Assembly: GCA_034440575.1 (NCBI GenBank)
Contig: JAOTOL010001431.1
Location: 518,501 to 582,500 of the forward strand
DNA: 64,000 nucleotides
Direction of reading: 5' to 3'
From: Imbricaverruca yamaguchii
Taxonomy: Eukaryota > Arthropoda > Thecostraca > Neoverrucidae
Part shown: piece by piece, positions 35,585 through 47,646 of the stretch
How the letters are laid out: the number at the start of each line of letters is the position of its first letter
Position numbering within the stretch: the stretch's first letter is position 1
The notes under the pieces: generated by a model
Seen by the model: the letters and a program-made list of their open reading frames with translations, nothing else
Databases searched by the model: none
Told to the model about the DNA's origin: nothing
Program-made: the position numbers and the translations under genes

Positions 35585-36017
35585 ACAGAAAGAGAGAAGA
35601 GAAGAGGTGATTCTAGCACGCGTGCGAACAGGGCACACGCATGCAACGCACGGTTACCTTTTGAGAAGGGAGGCGAAGCCACGCTGTTCCCGATGTGGCT
35701 CACCGATGACAGTTGGACACATACTGTTTTCTTCCCCTACTTCATGGTAGATCGAAGACATCACTTCGGTTCCAATTTCCACGAATTGTTATACTGTGAT
35801 TTTGAGGTTCGGTAGGTAGGTTTAGGTAACAATTCGGAGATCATCCAGACAGGTAAAATATATCGATATATATTGTCGGCCCAGTTCGATGTAATCCATC
35901 CCTTCCAAAAATAGATACATGCTGCCAATTAGAGAGTGATAAGCATAGGTAAGTGCGTTACATAACCAGTAGCCGTTGATGCGCCCCTAAGCCAAAATAA
36001 TCAATCAATCAATCAAT
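35585..36017 (+). pseudogene. LINE ORF2 C-terminal zinc region and 3' tail
   Basis: After the hairpin, a frame reads EEVILARVRTGHTHATHGYLL then CSRCGSPMTVGHILF. This is the R.GHT..TH.YLL..C..C...TV.HIL block at the end of jockey-type ORF2 proteins. It is followed by a 3' untranslated part ending CGTTGATGCGCCCCTAAGCC and (AATC)n. The reverse transcriptase core between this and 35320 is absent. Confidence 0.78.
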
Positions 36018-37043
36018 CACTGAGCCGCCTCTCACCATGAGCCTGAGTGAAGCAGCGATCGAAGGCATTTGGAATGTTCCTCTGGAATTGGGTGTCTACC
36101 CGGTGCACACGGTGGCGGTGAAGGTGGTGACGGAGGCGGCCAGTGCTGTTGTTGGTGAGACCCAACGTCTCGGGTATATCTGCAGCCGCGCCTCAGGCAC
36201 CGCCAGCATCTGTCGACAATCACAAGAAAGAAGTTCACCATGGATCTGAACACTGACAAACGTCCATGGTTTATTAGCTATATACGTGGTCGTTTCAAGC
36301 GGTTCTTATGTTACATTGCCACGCAATCACTTGTAATGCGAGCATGACAGGATGTAAGCATATGTCGGAGTTTTGAGGCTGGGTTATTTTGAAATGGATT
36401 GCATAAATGTTGTAAAATAAAATACGTCTGTTGTAAAACTTTTAACCAGTGGCTTTTAAGTACATTTTGTTTGGTCATTTCTACAGCAAAATGCTGCAAT
36501 GTATGTGTTGAACGGGAATAGCGTGTCCCAAACCAAACACTTTCCTAATAGTTTAGATAGGTATGGCATTGCAGGCAGGCGCCGTGTGGCTCCGCAGTCT
36601 CCTCGTCATAGCGCACGGAAGGGCCCGTCAGTTGTACTTGAAAGCAATATATGATTATCATCATTAGTCAGAATCTGTTGGGAGATTGCTCACACCAGAA
36701 TTATGTATTTCCTGGTACCGAAGATACAACCGTCGTAATTATGGCTGGAGTGTTGGTTTGTGGGATTGCTGCATGGCTGCGCTAGTGTCGTCTGGAAGAG
36801 ATGACAATGATCATTGAGGGGGGAGGCGGGATGGGTTGTATGTTATGGAAATACATAGTGCAGTGTTATTCCTACGTATATAGGGCGTAAGAAAATCATT
36901 GGAGTTCCGTCGTGACCCGTGGTAGCAATCCACCCCGTGACACCGCTTATCGTACTCTGCTGATTTTCGATGGTCGGTGTGTCTAGTATTCTGTTGGTCA
37001 CGGTCTGATACCAATGTTTGACAGCGATTCTCGTGTGATCCAG

Positions 37044-38707
37044 GGTGCGGGCAGGCGGACTGCCAGTCCATCCAGCAGTGGCCGCTCAGCAGAGCCAGAA
37101 ACCAGCAGCACCGTCACAGGCTTCGGAACCTTTTGTGGACTCAACACCAGCACAGGCGCCTCCCGCGGCAACAACGCCTGTTCAGGAACCTCACGCCTCC
37201 ATCCAGGAGACGCCCGCATCCAGCCAAGAGACGCCTATAGCTGTCCAGGAACCACCTGTATCCACTCAAGAGACAGCGGTATCCGTCCAGGAGACTACGC
37301 CACTCGGGTCGGAGGCAGTGTCGCTGAACCAGTCGTCCGAGCGTGGCTCGGGTACAGTCACGAGCCAGGCGACTGAGACTGATGCCGAGGACGAACCCGA
37401 CGCAAAACGGCGGCGTACTGAGACACCCGCCCTCTCGGAGATCGCCACGCTGCAGAACACCGTGAAAGACCCCGACGCGCTGTTTGCGCTGAGCGTGGCT
37501 GAGGCGCTGAAGACTCTGCCCATGGAGGGCAAGGTGACGCTGCGCATCAGGATTATGGAGGCGGTGGCGGCCAGCCGCGAGGCGGTCGTCGTCAGCGAGA
37601 AGACGACGCGCCGCGCGGCGGCCGCCGTGGCCGCGCTAGCCGCGGCCGAGCGGGCCGTACAGCCAGTCGCCGAGCCGGCCGAGCCGGCGACCGTGCTGCC
37701 TCCTCACGTGGACCTGAGCCGGCCGCCGCCACCACTGACGGCGCCACCACCAGCCGCCACCCCGACAGCCGCCGCATCTGCCGACAACTGGGAGGAGTTC
37801 TTCATCGGTGCAAACGCGCCGGAGTCGGGGCCGGCTCCGGCCCAGGAACCAGCCCAGGAGTCAGTCCAGGAGCCGGTCCAGGAGCCGACCGCGCCGCCCG
37901 TCAAGACACAGTGTGTGTCGCGCAGCGCGCCGTTCGATGAGCAGATCGAAGACGCCAAGGCTCGCGCGGCGGCCATGGCGCGGCAGGCGGCCTGCGAGCG
38001 GAGCTGTGTCCGGGTGCCGCCGCCGCCGCCGCCGCCGCAGCCGCCGCAGCCGCAGTCAGCCGGCTACGGTCGTCCGCCGCCGCAGTGGTGGCAGCAGGCG
38101 GCTCAGCCGGTGACCAGGCCGCCAGCCGGCGGCGACACGATGGTCGGCGGCGAGGCACAGTGGCCTCCCGGCCAGTACCAGCCGCACCAGTCAGTAGCAA
38201 GTGGACAGCAGCACAGCCAGAATGGCCACTTCCTGGCCGGGAACGGTCACCACGCCGGCCTGCCCATGCCGCCGCTGGTGCAACAGCTCGGTCCGGCCAG
38301 CCAGACGGTGCCGCAACCCGGACTTAGCAACCCGACGATGCCGCAACCCACTCTCAACAACCAGATTATGCCGCAAACTGGTCTCAATGCCCAGATCATG
38401 CCGCCAGCCGGTTTCAACAGCCATGTGATGCCGCAGCCCGCCGTCCACAATACGATAATTCCCCAGCCAAGTCTGAACAGCCAGGTGACGCAGTCGCCTC
38501 AGCCGGCTACGCTGAGCACGGAACAGATCCAACAGCAGATCCAGCTGCTGCAGCAGCTGTCTGCGCTGCAGGAGCGGCAGCAGCAGTCGCTGCAACAGCT
38601 GCAACTGCAGGGTCAGCAGCAGTCGCTGCAACAGCTGCAGCTGCAGGCGGTCGCTTTGGTCAGTGGCGACGCCAAGGCAGCCGGCTGGGGTCAGGAGGAG
38701 GAGGGGG

Positions 38708-38749
<42 letters not shown>

Positions 38750-38883
38750 AGCAGCAGCACCAGTCGTGGCCGGGCGGCCCTCTGCCCACTCCGACGTCGG
38801 CCATGCCGTGGCCGCGTGACACGATACAGCGCGGCGGGCCGGACCGGCGCTACCGGTCTCCGCCACGCCGCCCGGGCCGCTAG
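37044..38883 (+). CDS. SURP gene exon 5 (BESS motif, Gln-rich tail, stop)
   Basis: The acceptor is GTGATCCAG|G, supplying the one base that completes exon 4's Arg codon. The 612 complete codons show QE(T/P) repeats (37180-37300), EPDAKRRR as nuclear signal (37405-37416), and at 37468-37569 the BESS-like LFALSVAEALKTL followed by RIRIMEAV, with the family's F.LS......L spacing. Then Ala-rich helices, PAQEP/VQEP repeats, poly-Pro (38020-38050), about eight 10-residue MPQPxLN-type repeats (38310-38500), Gln/Leu coiled-coil-like stretches and about 17 consecutive Gln (near 38710-38760). It ends DRRYRSPPRRPGR and TAG. No MADF domain, CID or G-patch is seen. Confidence 0.78.
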
Positions 38884-40448
38884 CTGGCGTCCGTCCCCGC
38901 CGCTCGCCAGAACCGCGCGCACATGCGCGCCGGCTGACGGGGTGCACGCCGCCACCGAACCAGCCGTTTCGTGAACGCTGCGTTGCGATGAACAGTGCTT
39001 AGAAGTGCTAGTGGTGTGTATCACACCTAACGATTGTATTGTGAGAAGAGTCGTGACCTGACACGTTCATCGCTGCTGGCACAGGCGATGACCACAGATG
39101 TACTCGCCGAGTCCGGATACCAGTGTCACGTCTCTGGCATCAGATCTCTCCCTAGGGTAGCCCGCAAGCACACACGGCTCAAGGCCTGCTGGTACTTCGA
39201 CATCCCCACGACTCCTGGGCATGTATACCCCACGGTCATGTCACGAGCAGACTGCCTTGCCTTCGTGAGGTCTGCGACATGGAGCATTCATTATTATGCT
39301 GGTGTATACATATACGGGAATACGTGGTGCTGAATCATTGGACGGTTTTTTTTCACGCACGCGTTGGCATCTGCACGTGAACATTTCCGCCGGCATTTGT
39401 GCAATGCGGTTCCATTGGGTTAGACGTATACAGGGAGGATATAAGCTTGAAAAAAGAAATATACTTAGCATCCCAATCACTACAACGTCCTAAGCTCAAA
39501 AGAAACTATCCACTAGCATTGTACACCCTGCCAATGCCTATATAGCCCTATTCACTAGTTTCAGAGTAACACGCTTTGGTTGGATGCCCATCAATAATTG
39601 TTAACTGCATGCCTGCTTGGAGGTGCCTGCAGAATACGCATAGTAGCATAAATATCACCCGCAAGCTTGAAAAAAAAACCCACTACTAATTAAAAATATA
39701 GAAAAAGGTTTTTCAACCAAAAAAAAATCGTCCAACCCATTTTCAAATAATTAAATGAGATGCTCTCTGCAACATCAGTAGGCACCCTATTTCATTGGTC
39801 AACCACCCTTTGACTGAAATCCTGTTAGCGCTTAACTGACCTACACATTGACTTGTGCAGCTTGAATTGATGAACCCCATGCTCTTAGGAGAGCACAATT
39901 CATATTGATCCAATTTAACCTTTTAATTTTTGTATTTTATAGCTTTTATACGATTCATATCGTCCCTTAATCTGCTATATTTCAGTCAATGCATATCCAA
40001 TGTCGTAAGCCATTGTCCATCTTCTGAGTTCCATGGCCACTGAGGAGTCTGGTGGCTTTGCACTTCACTCAGGGGTATTGTTTTGTGTAACGTTATTGTG
40101 GATGGAACAGCGCTGCAGGATTAAAGCAGGTATGAAACGCGGCTGCTCAACACGCACACCGCAGGGGAGCAGAATCCACTCATCCGTTTTAATGACGTTA
40201 TCTCCTAGACGAGCGGCGATGTTATAATGCAATATTATGACATTGTTAATAGTCGATAATCTCATCCTACGCAACACAAAATCGAAATCCTTTCATAATT
40301 ATAGAAACTATGGGGGTGCCAAATTGACCGACCAGGTAGCGGCCTCCAAGCGTTCAAGGTCGCAAAGGCTTCGTCGGTGGAGTGGAGCGACGGTGTGATT
40401 TAGCGACCCGTCATTACATTTGACCATGAAGGCCTAGGGTTAAGATAT
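38884..40448. other. 3' flank of the SURP gene
   Basis: It begins with GC-rich sequence that is probably the 3' untranslated region and turns AT-rich after 39500. No canonical AATAAA is placed near the stop; an ATTAAA occurs near 39688. No other gene is recognised. Confidence 0.4.
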
Positions 40449-40540
40449 GTTTGTTTGTTTATTGGGGCTTAGGGGCGCATCGACTGCAGTGGTCATGCAG
40501 CGCCCATAACATAGTTTGTCGCACGGTATTGACTAAGCGA
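40449..40540 (-). mobile_element. 5'-truncated copy of the jockey-like LINE (3' end)
   Basis: On the minus strand this ends GTCGATGCGCCCCTAAGCCC then AATAAACAAACAAAC, the same 3' tail as the LINE in intron 4. It lies outside the gene and in the opposite orientation. The left (tail) edge is clear; the 5' limit is uncertain. Confidence 0.7.
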
Positions 40541-40969
40541 AGGCTAGTCACATGCACTACATTTCCAACCGAGTTCCGGCCGAGATACAAATTAAAACGT
40601 AATAGTCTTACTACATACTATGCAAGGGGTTAATGGGGAGTAGTATACACTACATAAAACTTTTTTCTGAGAGAAAGCGAAAGAGTTGTCCTGTTTGAAT
40701 AAACGGCGACTCATACCCAGCAAGTCTCGTAACGAGACTGAAGTGCGTCCGAAATGTCTGTGGCCTTTGGTCGCCACTTAAGAGGTATCTGTGGGTGCTG
40801 TATGTGTGACCTATTCGCAGCCGGCATAGCGCCACCTCGTGGCGTCTAGTTCTACGTGAGGATTATGATGTGTGCTGAAGCGAGTTCACTACGCCGTAAT
40901 ATACCCTCCAAATTATGTGCTTATAGCTTCAGTAGTGTGCAAAATCCTGGGACGGGCGGTGTCCATGAC

Positions 40970-43900
40970 ATTAGTAACGCATTCACATTCAGCATCCCAT
41001 TCGCATACTCTCCGACTTCATGATAAAAAAAATTAAGGATATGATCTTTGTCGCTTACAAAGGTCAGGCAAACAACAATTACTCAGTAGGACGGACAGTT
41101 CGATCTCCAAAGGTCGAGAAAGGTCATTCGGATTAAAAACGGGGTACCGCATAAAATTAAATGTGTTCACTTAGCCGATTGATTTCAACGCCTAGATGTC
41201 CGCTGTCCATCAAAGATCCAGCACATCGAATTACGTGACCTTCAATATCAGTTTGACCTCGGGTCATCAAAGTTGGTTTTACCCATGTACTATATATATT
41301 TATGGGGTATCGAATAAGATCACGGTGACACATTGGATATACCTGCTTTTTGCAGGTGACAGTCTACATAGAACAGCGATCAAATTTCCCCATTGTGTCC
41401 ACGGATTTATCACGGTTCTAAAAAATACATCGTCAAATAATCTGCCATCGGACAAGAAAGCATCACGTCCAAGCATGACATCTTCAATGTCACCATTTGA
41501 CGTCAGGTCAACGAAGACTAACAGTACACCATATGGGAAAATCAAGTGATACCAAATACCATTTTCATAAATACATTTACATATTAGCGTCGAATAATCG
41601 CCCACCGAGCAAGAAAGCAGCGCATCCGAGCATGTGACTTGCAAGGTCGGCATTTGACCTCAGGTTAGGTTTGATGAAACTCAAAATGAAAGTGGTACAC
41701 CGTATGTGAGCTCAACGAAGCATTTAATGTAGACTACCTCAACACTGATGCATGCACTGTCAATACAAGAAGCAGTACACCGTGTGACCAGACCTCTATC
41801 GATAGCGCATTTAATCAAGTAGCACTAGCGCAACGCATTCAGAAACGCATTCGCCAACATTCTTCGATTCGTCTAAAAAGTTGATACCACCTTCACAGGC
41901 ATGCATCACGAGACGCAGCAACGCGTTCAGAAACGCATTCGCCAAAATCATCCGATTCGTCTGAAAATTTGGATCTGAATTTTTCTGGAAAATCTGAAAA
42001 TTTCGTGTGCTGCATGCTACCGCTATCACTGTGGCATGCAGCACACGAACTCAACTGGTTATTCGAAGTCACCATTTGACCTCAGGTCAGCGAATACTTT
42101 AACCTTACATCATATTGGGAAATTAGGGGGTATCGAGTAACATTTTCCTAAATGCATTTATCGGATGGATATGCGCGCCAAATAATCACCCACCGAGCAA
42201 GGAAGCAGCACATCCGAGCATGTGACCCGCAAAGGCAGTGTTTGACCTCAGTTCAAGTTTGATGAACTTCACGAAGTGCATGTGGCTTATTGGGGTGCCA
42301 CATGTGGGGCAAGCGAATCATTGAATGTAGACTATCTCAACACTTACGCATGCACTAGCAATACAAGAAGCAGCACACCGCGTGACCTGACCTCTATCGG
42401 TGATGCATTTCATCAGGTAGCGCCAGCATCCCATTCAGCAACGCATTCAGAAACGCAATCACCAATGTCTTCCGATTCGTCTGAAAATTTGACACAGCCT
42501 TCACAAACATACCCGTACACGCATCACCAAACGATTTCTTTCTACCCCGAACCATTTCGCCTTAACCCTCGCCAGTATACGGCATTTTACCACCTTCGGT
42601 CGTATATGGGGAGGGGGAGTTGGTACAACCCACCCCTGGCGATTCTAAGCCGTACATGTTACGAAAGCGAACCAAGGACCAGAGTTATAGATCTGGCCGA
42701 GATCTCGCGATTGGAATTCAGTACAACCTTCTAAGGTTAATGGTTGACCTTCCAGGTCATGTAAAAGGTCTGAAGTTGATCTTGTTTTGTATTTTCTCTA
42801 AGAAAATCGTCAGTTGTATCGAAACTACTATATATGCACGAAATTCCCGGAAATATTTGAACCTTGCGAACATAACGACATGTCACATGATGTGATCGGA
42901 CCAATATATCATGTACTAAATGAGGTCAAAGCCATGACCCCAAATATCCAACTTTTCGAAGTGGTTCCAATTCCGAAGTTTAAAGTTCCCCAGGGTACAA
43001 ATTGACAGTGAATTCGAATTCAGAACGAAAAATTACCGTAGGTCAGCTAAAAAAAGGCCGAAAGGTCAAACGAGGTCAACCGAGGTCCCAGATTCTGTGA
43101 ATATTATTTTTCAATGGAAACCCATCTGGGCATCTGTATTTTTCATTATATGCCTATAATTACGCTAAGTACGTAAAAAAAAGTGCGCGCGATAATCACA
43201 TGTTTGTTGAAAACTGGTCGGAGGTGCTCCCCTTTATGACCTCATAACTCCGTGACCTGATAAGACCTCATAAAAAAATGTCACCAAAAGTCGTCAAAAC
43301 GTTGCCCAAGAGGGTACTGAAAATCTCAGAGCGATACGTTCATCGGTTTGGAAGGAATACACAAAAAAACTTATGGTGTTGCACCAACCTCCCCCTCTCT
43401 ATACGGGCGAGGGTTAAGAGTTCAAAAAGTCAGCTAGGTCAAATCTGGGTTATCGCATAGCTTGCCGGGTAATTTACTTATTGGAATGATCCAAACGTCT
43501 GTGCCACCGCTATGCCGGTGGCATGCAGCACACCAACTCAACCGGTCATTCGAGGTCACCATTTGACCTCAGGACAGCGAACACTTTAACCTTATACCGT
43601 ATGGGAAAATTATGGGGTACCGAGTAACATTTTCCTGAATACATTTATCGGATGGATATCAGCGCCAAATAATCCCTCACCGAGCAAGGAAGTAGCACAT
43701 CCGAGCATTTCGTCGTACACAAAATCGTTTGGCGATGCATGTTTGGTGCGCATATGCCTGCGAAGGTTGTGTCAAATTTTCGGACGAATCGAAGGACTTT
43801 GGTGAATACGTTTCTTAATGCGTTGCTGAATGGGATGCTAGTGCAGCTAGTGCAGCGTCATTGACAGATGTCAGGTCACGCGGTGTGTTGCTTCTTGTAT

Positions 43901-45067
43901 TGATACTCTGTGCATCAATGTTGAGATAATCTGCATTAAATGCTTTGTTTGGTCCACATCCCGGTACCCCAGTGGACCACTTTAATTTTCTTAATTTCAT
44001 CAAACCTAACCGAGGTCAAACGCTGACCTTGTAGGTTTCATGATCGGATGTGCTGCTTCCTTGCTCGAGGGGCGGTTATTCTGCGCTAATATCCATCCGA
44101 TGAATGTGCTCAGGAAATTTTTTTCGGTACCTCGCGATTTTCCTATAGGGTGCAAGGTTAAAGTCTCCGTTGACCTGAGGTAAAATGGTGACCTTCAAGG
44201 TGACATGCTTGGATGTGCTGCTTTCTTGTCCGATAAGTAATTATTTGGCACTAATGTCCTTCCGATGAATGTATTTGAAAAGGTATTCGGTACCCCGTAG
44301 GTAGCAATAGTGCAAGGTCAAAGCAATATTTTGTAAATGTAGGTCAAGCTATGAAGTTGTAGGTCAGACGCTTCAATGCGCTGCATCCATGAGCCACATC
44401 CAATATCTGGGCGTTATTTCGTATTGCCAAGTGCAATTTTGTGGACATTATCGAGCACACAAGAATTTGGTATATTTGCTATTTTGGGCTGTTTTTGGTG
44501 AACTGCGATCATATTGTCCATGACCATAATCCCTGGCCACAATAGGTCGCTCTGATCGATGTACTCTATATACGTGCTATGTAGACTATCACTTGCAGAA
44601 ATCGGGTATATCAAATGTGTGGCCATGATTTTATTTCGCACCGCATAAAGAGATAGAGTACGTGAGTAAAACAAACTTTTGCCTCCTGAGATCAAACTGT
44701 GATATTGAAGGTCACGTAATTTGATGTACTTCATTTTTGATGGACGGCGGACATCTAGGCATTGGAACCATTCGGCTATGTGAAACACTTCAAATTTTAT
44801 GCGGCACCTCGTTTTTGACCCAAATTACTTTTCTTGACCTATGAAGATCGAACTGCTCGTCCTACCGAATAATTGTTTTTTGCCTTAATTTTACAAGCGA
44901 CAATGATCATATCCTAAAAAAAGGAACTAAACCGGACAGTATGCGAATAGGATGCAGAATGCGTTTGCGAATGCGTTTGCGAATGCGTTTGCGAATGCGT
45001 TTGCGAATGCGTTTGCGAATGCGCTTGCGAATGCGCTTGCGAATGCGTTTGCGAATGCGTTGCTAAT
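40970..45067. mobile_element. 4.1-kb foldback element with 12-bp terminal repeats
   Basis: The outer arms, about 40977-41910 and 43720-44962, are diverged reverse complements; both contain GGATATGATC.TTGTCGCTT, CTAGATGTCCGC.GTCC and ACGTGACCTTCAATATCA. Internal segments beginning with CACCATTTGACCTCAGG occur several times in both orientations (near 41500, 42070, 43560 and inverted near 44190). The right end carries about nine 12-base units, and the left end ATTAGTAACGCATTCA matches the right end ATTAGCAACGCATTCG. No transposase frame is visible. The layout resembles FB/Galileo-type foldback elements; this comparison is structural only. Confidence 0.7.
44961..45064 (+). repeat. 12-bp tandem repeat at foldback end
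   Basis: About nine copies of GCGTTTGCGAAT or GCGCTTGCGAAT at the right end of the foldback element. Related AACGCATTCGCC and AACGCATTCAG words occur at internal positions (41835-41950, 42440). Confidence 0.9.
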
Positions 45068-45504
45068 ATCATCAACATCCTATTTGCTAATATCATATTG
45101 TCGATCTGTTGTGGTATTCACAACAATTTTTTTGTGTGAAAATTGCATGCCATAAAGCGTTTAGATTTATTAACGGTGAGAACACAAAAGCATGACCCGG
45201 ACCTGCATGCACATCACAGAAGAACCTGGCGACGCGAGCCAGGCCGCATGGCATGGGTGACGAGAGCTAGATATTCAATTGCTATGTTTTCTTCGATGTT
45301 GCTAAAGTGAAGAGACAGATGAAGCCAAATGCCTATGCAAGAAGACAAGCTGCGTAACTTGGTGGAATGTCGATCGGTTTTTCTCCGGGTCCCCTTTCGT
45401 CCGGGCAAAGGAGGCACAAAGGACGCAACCTTTCACCCCCTTTCTGAGAGGTTACGAGACCCCAAAAGCAGCATCGTGGTTCTGAAGAAAAAAAAAATAC
45501 GCCA

Positions 45505-46205
45505 AACCCTCTGAAGATCGCGCTGGGGCACATCAAATTCGTACTAGGGCCCTCGAAAATCACATTGAAAACCCCAGAAGGTAGCGCAGGGGCCCAGTGT
45601 CGTCGGGGCCAAAAAAAAGTAACTGAAGCCTGAGAACATCACATTTGCGCCACAAAAGAAAATATTCCAGAAGAAAAAGACGCCAGAGGCTACAGAATTT
45701 GGGACCGTGGACCCCAAAAAAGTCATGCAGGAGCACCTGAAAAAAAAATCGTGCTGGGGGTCTCAAAAGGTCGGGCCGTCGACCCCGAAGTAGCACTCAA
45801 AACCCCCAAATTTCTGGCCAGGTGCCTGCAAATTTCGTTGGGGCCATGAACGTACCGGGGCCAATGCAAGTCACATTGTGGGTCCAAATAGGTTGGGCCG
45901 GGGGCCCTTGAAACCACGCTGAGGGACCCGAAAGTGTGGGCTATGGTCCCTGGAAATCACGCTGGCGCCCTTGAAAACAACGCCGGAAAGCCAAAAATAC
46001 GTGCCGGGCATCTGAAAGTAACGCTGAAGGCCCAAAAGGTGGGACCGGGATCCCTGAGAATCGCCTTTGGCCCCAAAAAGTTGGACCGGGGCACCTACAA
46101 ATCACTGGGGCCAAACAATTGTGTCCGTGTCATTGAAAATCGAATCCTAGCCCCCAAACACGGATCGGGTCCCGGGATATTGGGGCCTCAAATCCATATC
46201 ATGTG
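45505..46205. repeat. Degenerate 40-46-bp satellite, block 2
   Basis: Phrases such as GATCGCGCTGGGGC, AAATCACGCTGGCGCC and AACGCTGAAGGCCCAAAA recur with roughly the spacing of 187-2400. It is the same family, about 43 kb away in the window. Confidence 0.65.
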
Positions 46206-47119
46206 ATGGAAATATATGGACCTATCTGAAACAAAGTTGCCGAAATCCGAGGAGTTTCCAAAAAGTGCGTGAGGTTAGGGCTCAATGGGTAGGGGGTCCT
46301 CTTCAGATGTTCGACCCCTCCCCCCCCAGCTCCCCGGATCATAGCTTGGCTATCCCACTGCTTGCAGGGCACAACTTCCCATCAGAACACGGTGCTTGTT
46401 CATCACTGCCTTATGATCGCGTCAACTATGGGGTATAACGCCATATTTGGGCAAATTAGGCATGCGGAAGAAATTTCACGTGGTGAAAGTTCCTTAGGGT
46501 ACGCCCTGTCGTAGAGCACCATGGCTCATCTCTAGACCTGGCCTATCCAACGTCTCTCATGGCTTCTTATGCTGGTTCACGCATTAAAGCACCTGTATAT
46601 GTTATTTGCGTCAGGTATTCGCAACACTGACAACCTACAAAATCTTGCACAGACAACCGAGTATCCGGCAGCCCACAGTATGTGATACATACCACTCAGT
46701 CTCTGGAAGCCAACAGGATGTGGTATATACAACTCAGTCTCTGACAGCCCATACGATGCGGTATCTGAGCAAATCTTCAGATCTGCTGCATTCATGCATC
46801 TGCCAGGACTGATAAGTGCACGAATCACACTTGCGCCTGCGCCAGACATCCATGCGGCATTTTCCACGACGAGGCCCGACGTGTAGGTGGGAACGGGCCG
46901 ACGAGTGCGACAAGCCGCAATATCAGCCTTGATGATGGTCGCGCGTGTCACGCATATGTCACAATGCTGCAGGCGACAGTCGCCGCCAGTCGCAGCTTAC
47001 TCTGGTCGTCCCAGTAACGCCACCCATGCATAGATAGGGCCGCTGCTTTCCATATATCACCATCATCAATGCAAATGAACTGTTGTCGGCTGTGACAGTG
47101 ACTGGAATGGCAATGGATC
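46206..47119. other. Unannotated stretch with small 42-bp repeat
   Basis: About 900 bases without a recognised gene. Near 46665-46770 three diverged copies of a roughly 42-base unit with CTCAGTCTCTG and ATGTGGTATA/ATGCGGTATC words are present. Confidence 0.4.
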
Positions 47120-47420
47120 GCAATAACACGGCTGTCACCGCCACACACGGGAGGTGATAAACTGCACTGGCGCCGTCTTCACTGCCACACGACATGGAGG
47201 AGGCGACATGCTGCACTGGCCCCACCACCGTCACCGCTGCATAGAGGATGTGGTAGACTAAACTGACAGTATGGTTACTGCTACACAAGGGAGATAATAG
47301 ACTGTAATGGCTCCACCGCCATTGCCACATAGGTGGGGGGGGCATAGGCTGTACTGACACTACCAGCACTGCCACATAAGGTAGATTATAGGCTTTACCG
47401 GCAGACGAAGCGGTAAAAAT
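47120..47420. repeat. Degenerate relatives of the 70-bp satellite
   Basis: CACTGCCACA, GGAGGTGATAAACTGCACTGG and similar words recur at irregular 55-65-base spacing. They look like old, diverged forms of the homogeneous array that starts at about 47647. Confidence 0.5.
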
Positions 47421-47646
47421 GTATTTTGGCAGCGACACTAGCCTAGTGGACGACATTTCCCCCAAGAAGCGCCACCGAGCGAGAAGATTTCGAGAGGGGT
47501 TACAATTGGACCTCCCGGAAGGGTGCTTTCGTCTAAAATTGGAAGGGGAAGGGTGCAGTCGAACCTTGCCAAAGGAGCACCGTTCTCTAGCCTTCGATCA
47601 GGAGGCCTCCTGATCGGGTGTAGCCATGCGCCCCCAACGTCATCCC

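Larger units (their letters stand above)
31624..36017 (+). mobile_element. Jockey-like LINE with 14-bp target duplication
   Basis: The element is bounded by identical CACTGAGCCGCCTC copies at 31610-31623 and 36018-36031. It keeps a 5' untranslated region (GC-rich, 31624-32405), ORF1, an ORF2 endonuclease, the start of the reverse transcriptase and the C-terminal zinc region, and ends in CGTTGATGCGCCCCTAAGCC plus an (AATC)n tail. Most of the reverse transcriptase is deleted at a hairpin insertion. Three other insertions interrupt it. The copy is dead. Confidence 0.85.
30655..36935. mobile_element. Foldback element interrupted by a LINE
   Basis: Left arm 30655 to about 31455 is the reverse complement of right arm about 36018-36935, with clear but imperfect identity. 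Shared words include GGAGCCACA.GGCGCCTGCC, CAGCATTTTGCTGTAG and CTCACC.TGAGCCTGAG. Without the 4.4-kb LINE the arms would be separated by only about 150 bases (31456-31610), so the original structure was a hairpin of about 1.9 kb. Short frames inside both arms share a QHFAV..TK phrase, perhaps a relic of coding sequence. No target duplication was found at the outer ends. Confidence 0.75.
26827..37043 (+). other. Intron 4 of the SURP gene
   Basis: A 10.2-kb intron starting GTAAAC and ending GTGATCCAG. Its contents are two blocks of a 44-bp array, a TIR element between them, and a foldback element carrying a LINE and further insertions. Outside these, 26827-27535 shows no recognised feature. 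Confidence 0.5.
12188..38883 (+). other. Gene model: SURP-BESS Gln-rich nuclear protein
   Basis: Join of 12188-12212, 15643-15813, 24309-24661, 26636-26826 and 37044-38883: 2580 nt, 859 residues plus stop. All junctions keep frame (phases 1, 1, 0, 2) and all introns begin GT and end AG. Order: MEFPPYAT leader, SURP domain (residues about 12-65), Gln/Pro repeats, Ala-rich segment, KRRR nuclear signal, BESS-like motif, Gln-rich tail. SURP domains act in pre-mRNA splicing; BESS motifs mediate protein contacts in chromatin factors such as Adf-1. A nuclear role is inferred. CHERP/scaf6 proteins share the SURP start and following LEQQQ, but here I see neither their CID nor their G-patch. Exons 1 and 4 are the weakest parts. 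Confidence 0.6.

Noticed and set aside
37266..39024. Minus-strand frames opposite exon 5, including a Leu-rich 277-codon frame
   Set aside because: Antisense of CAG/CTG-rich exon 5. The + frame has the splice phase, nuclear signal and BESS motif.
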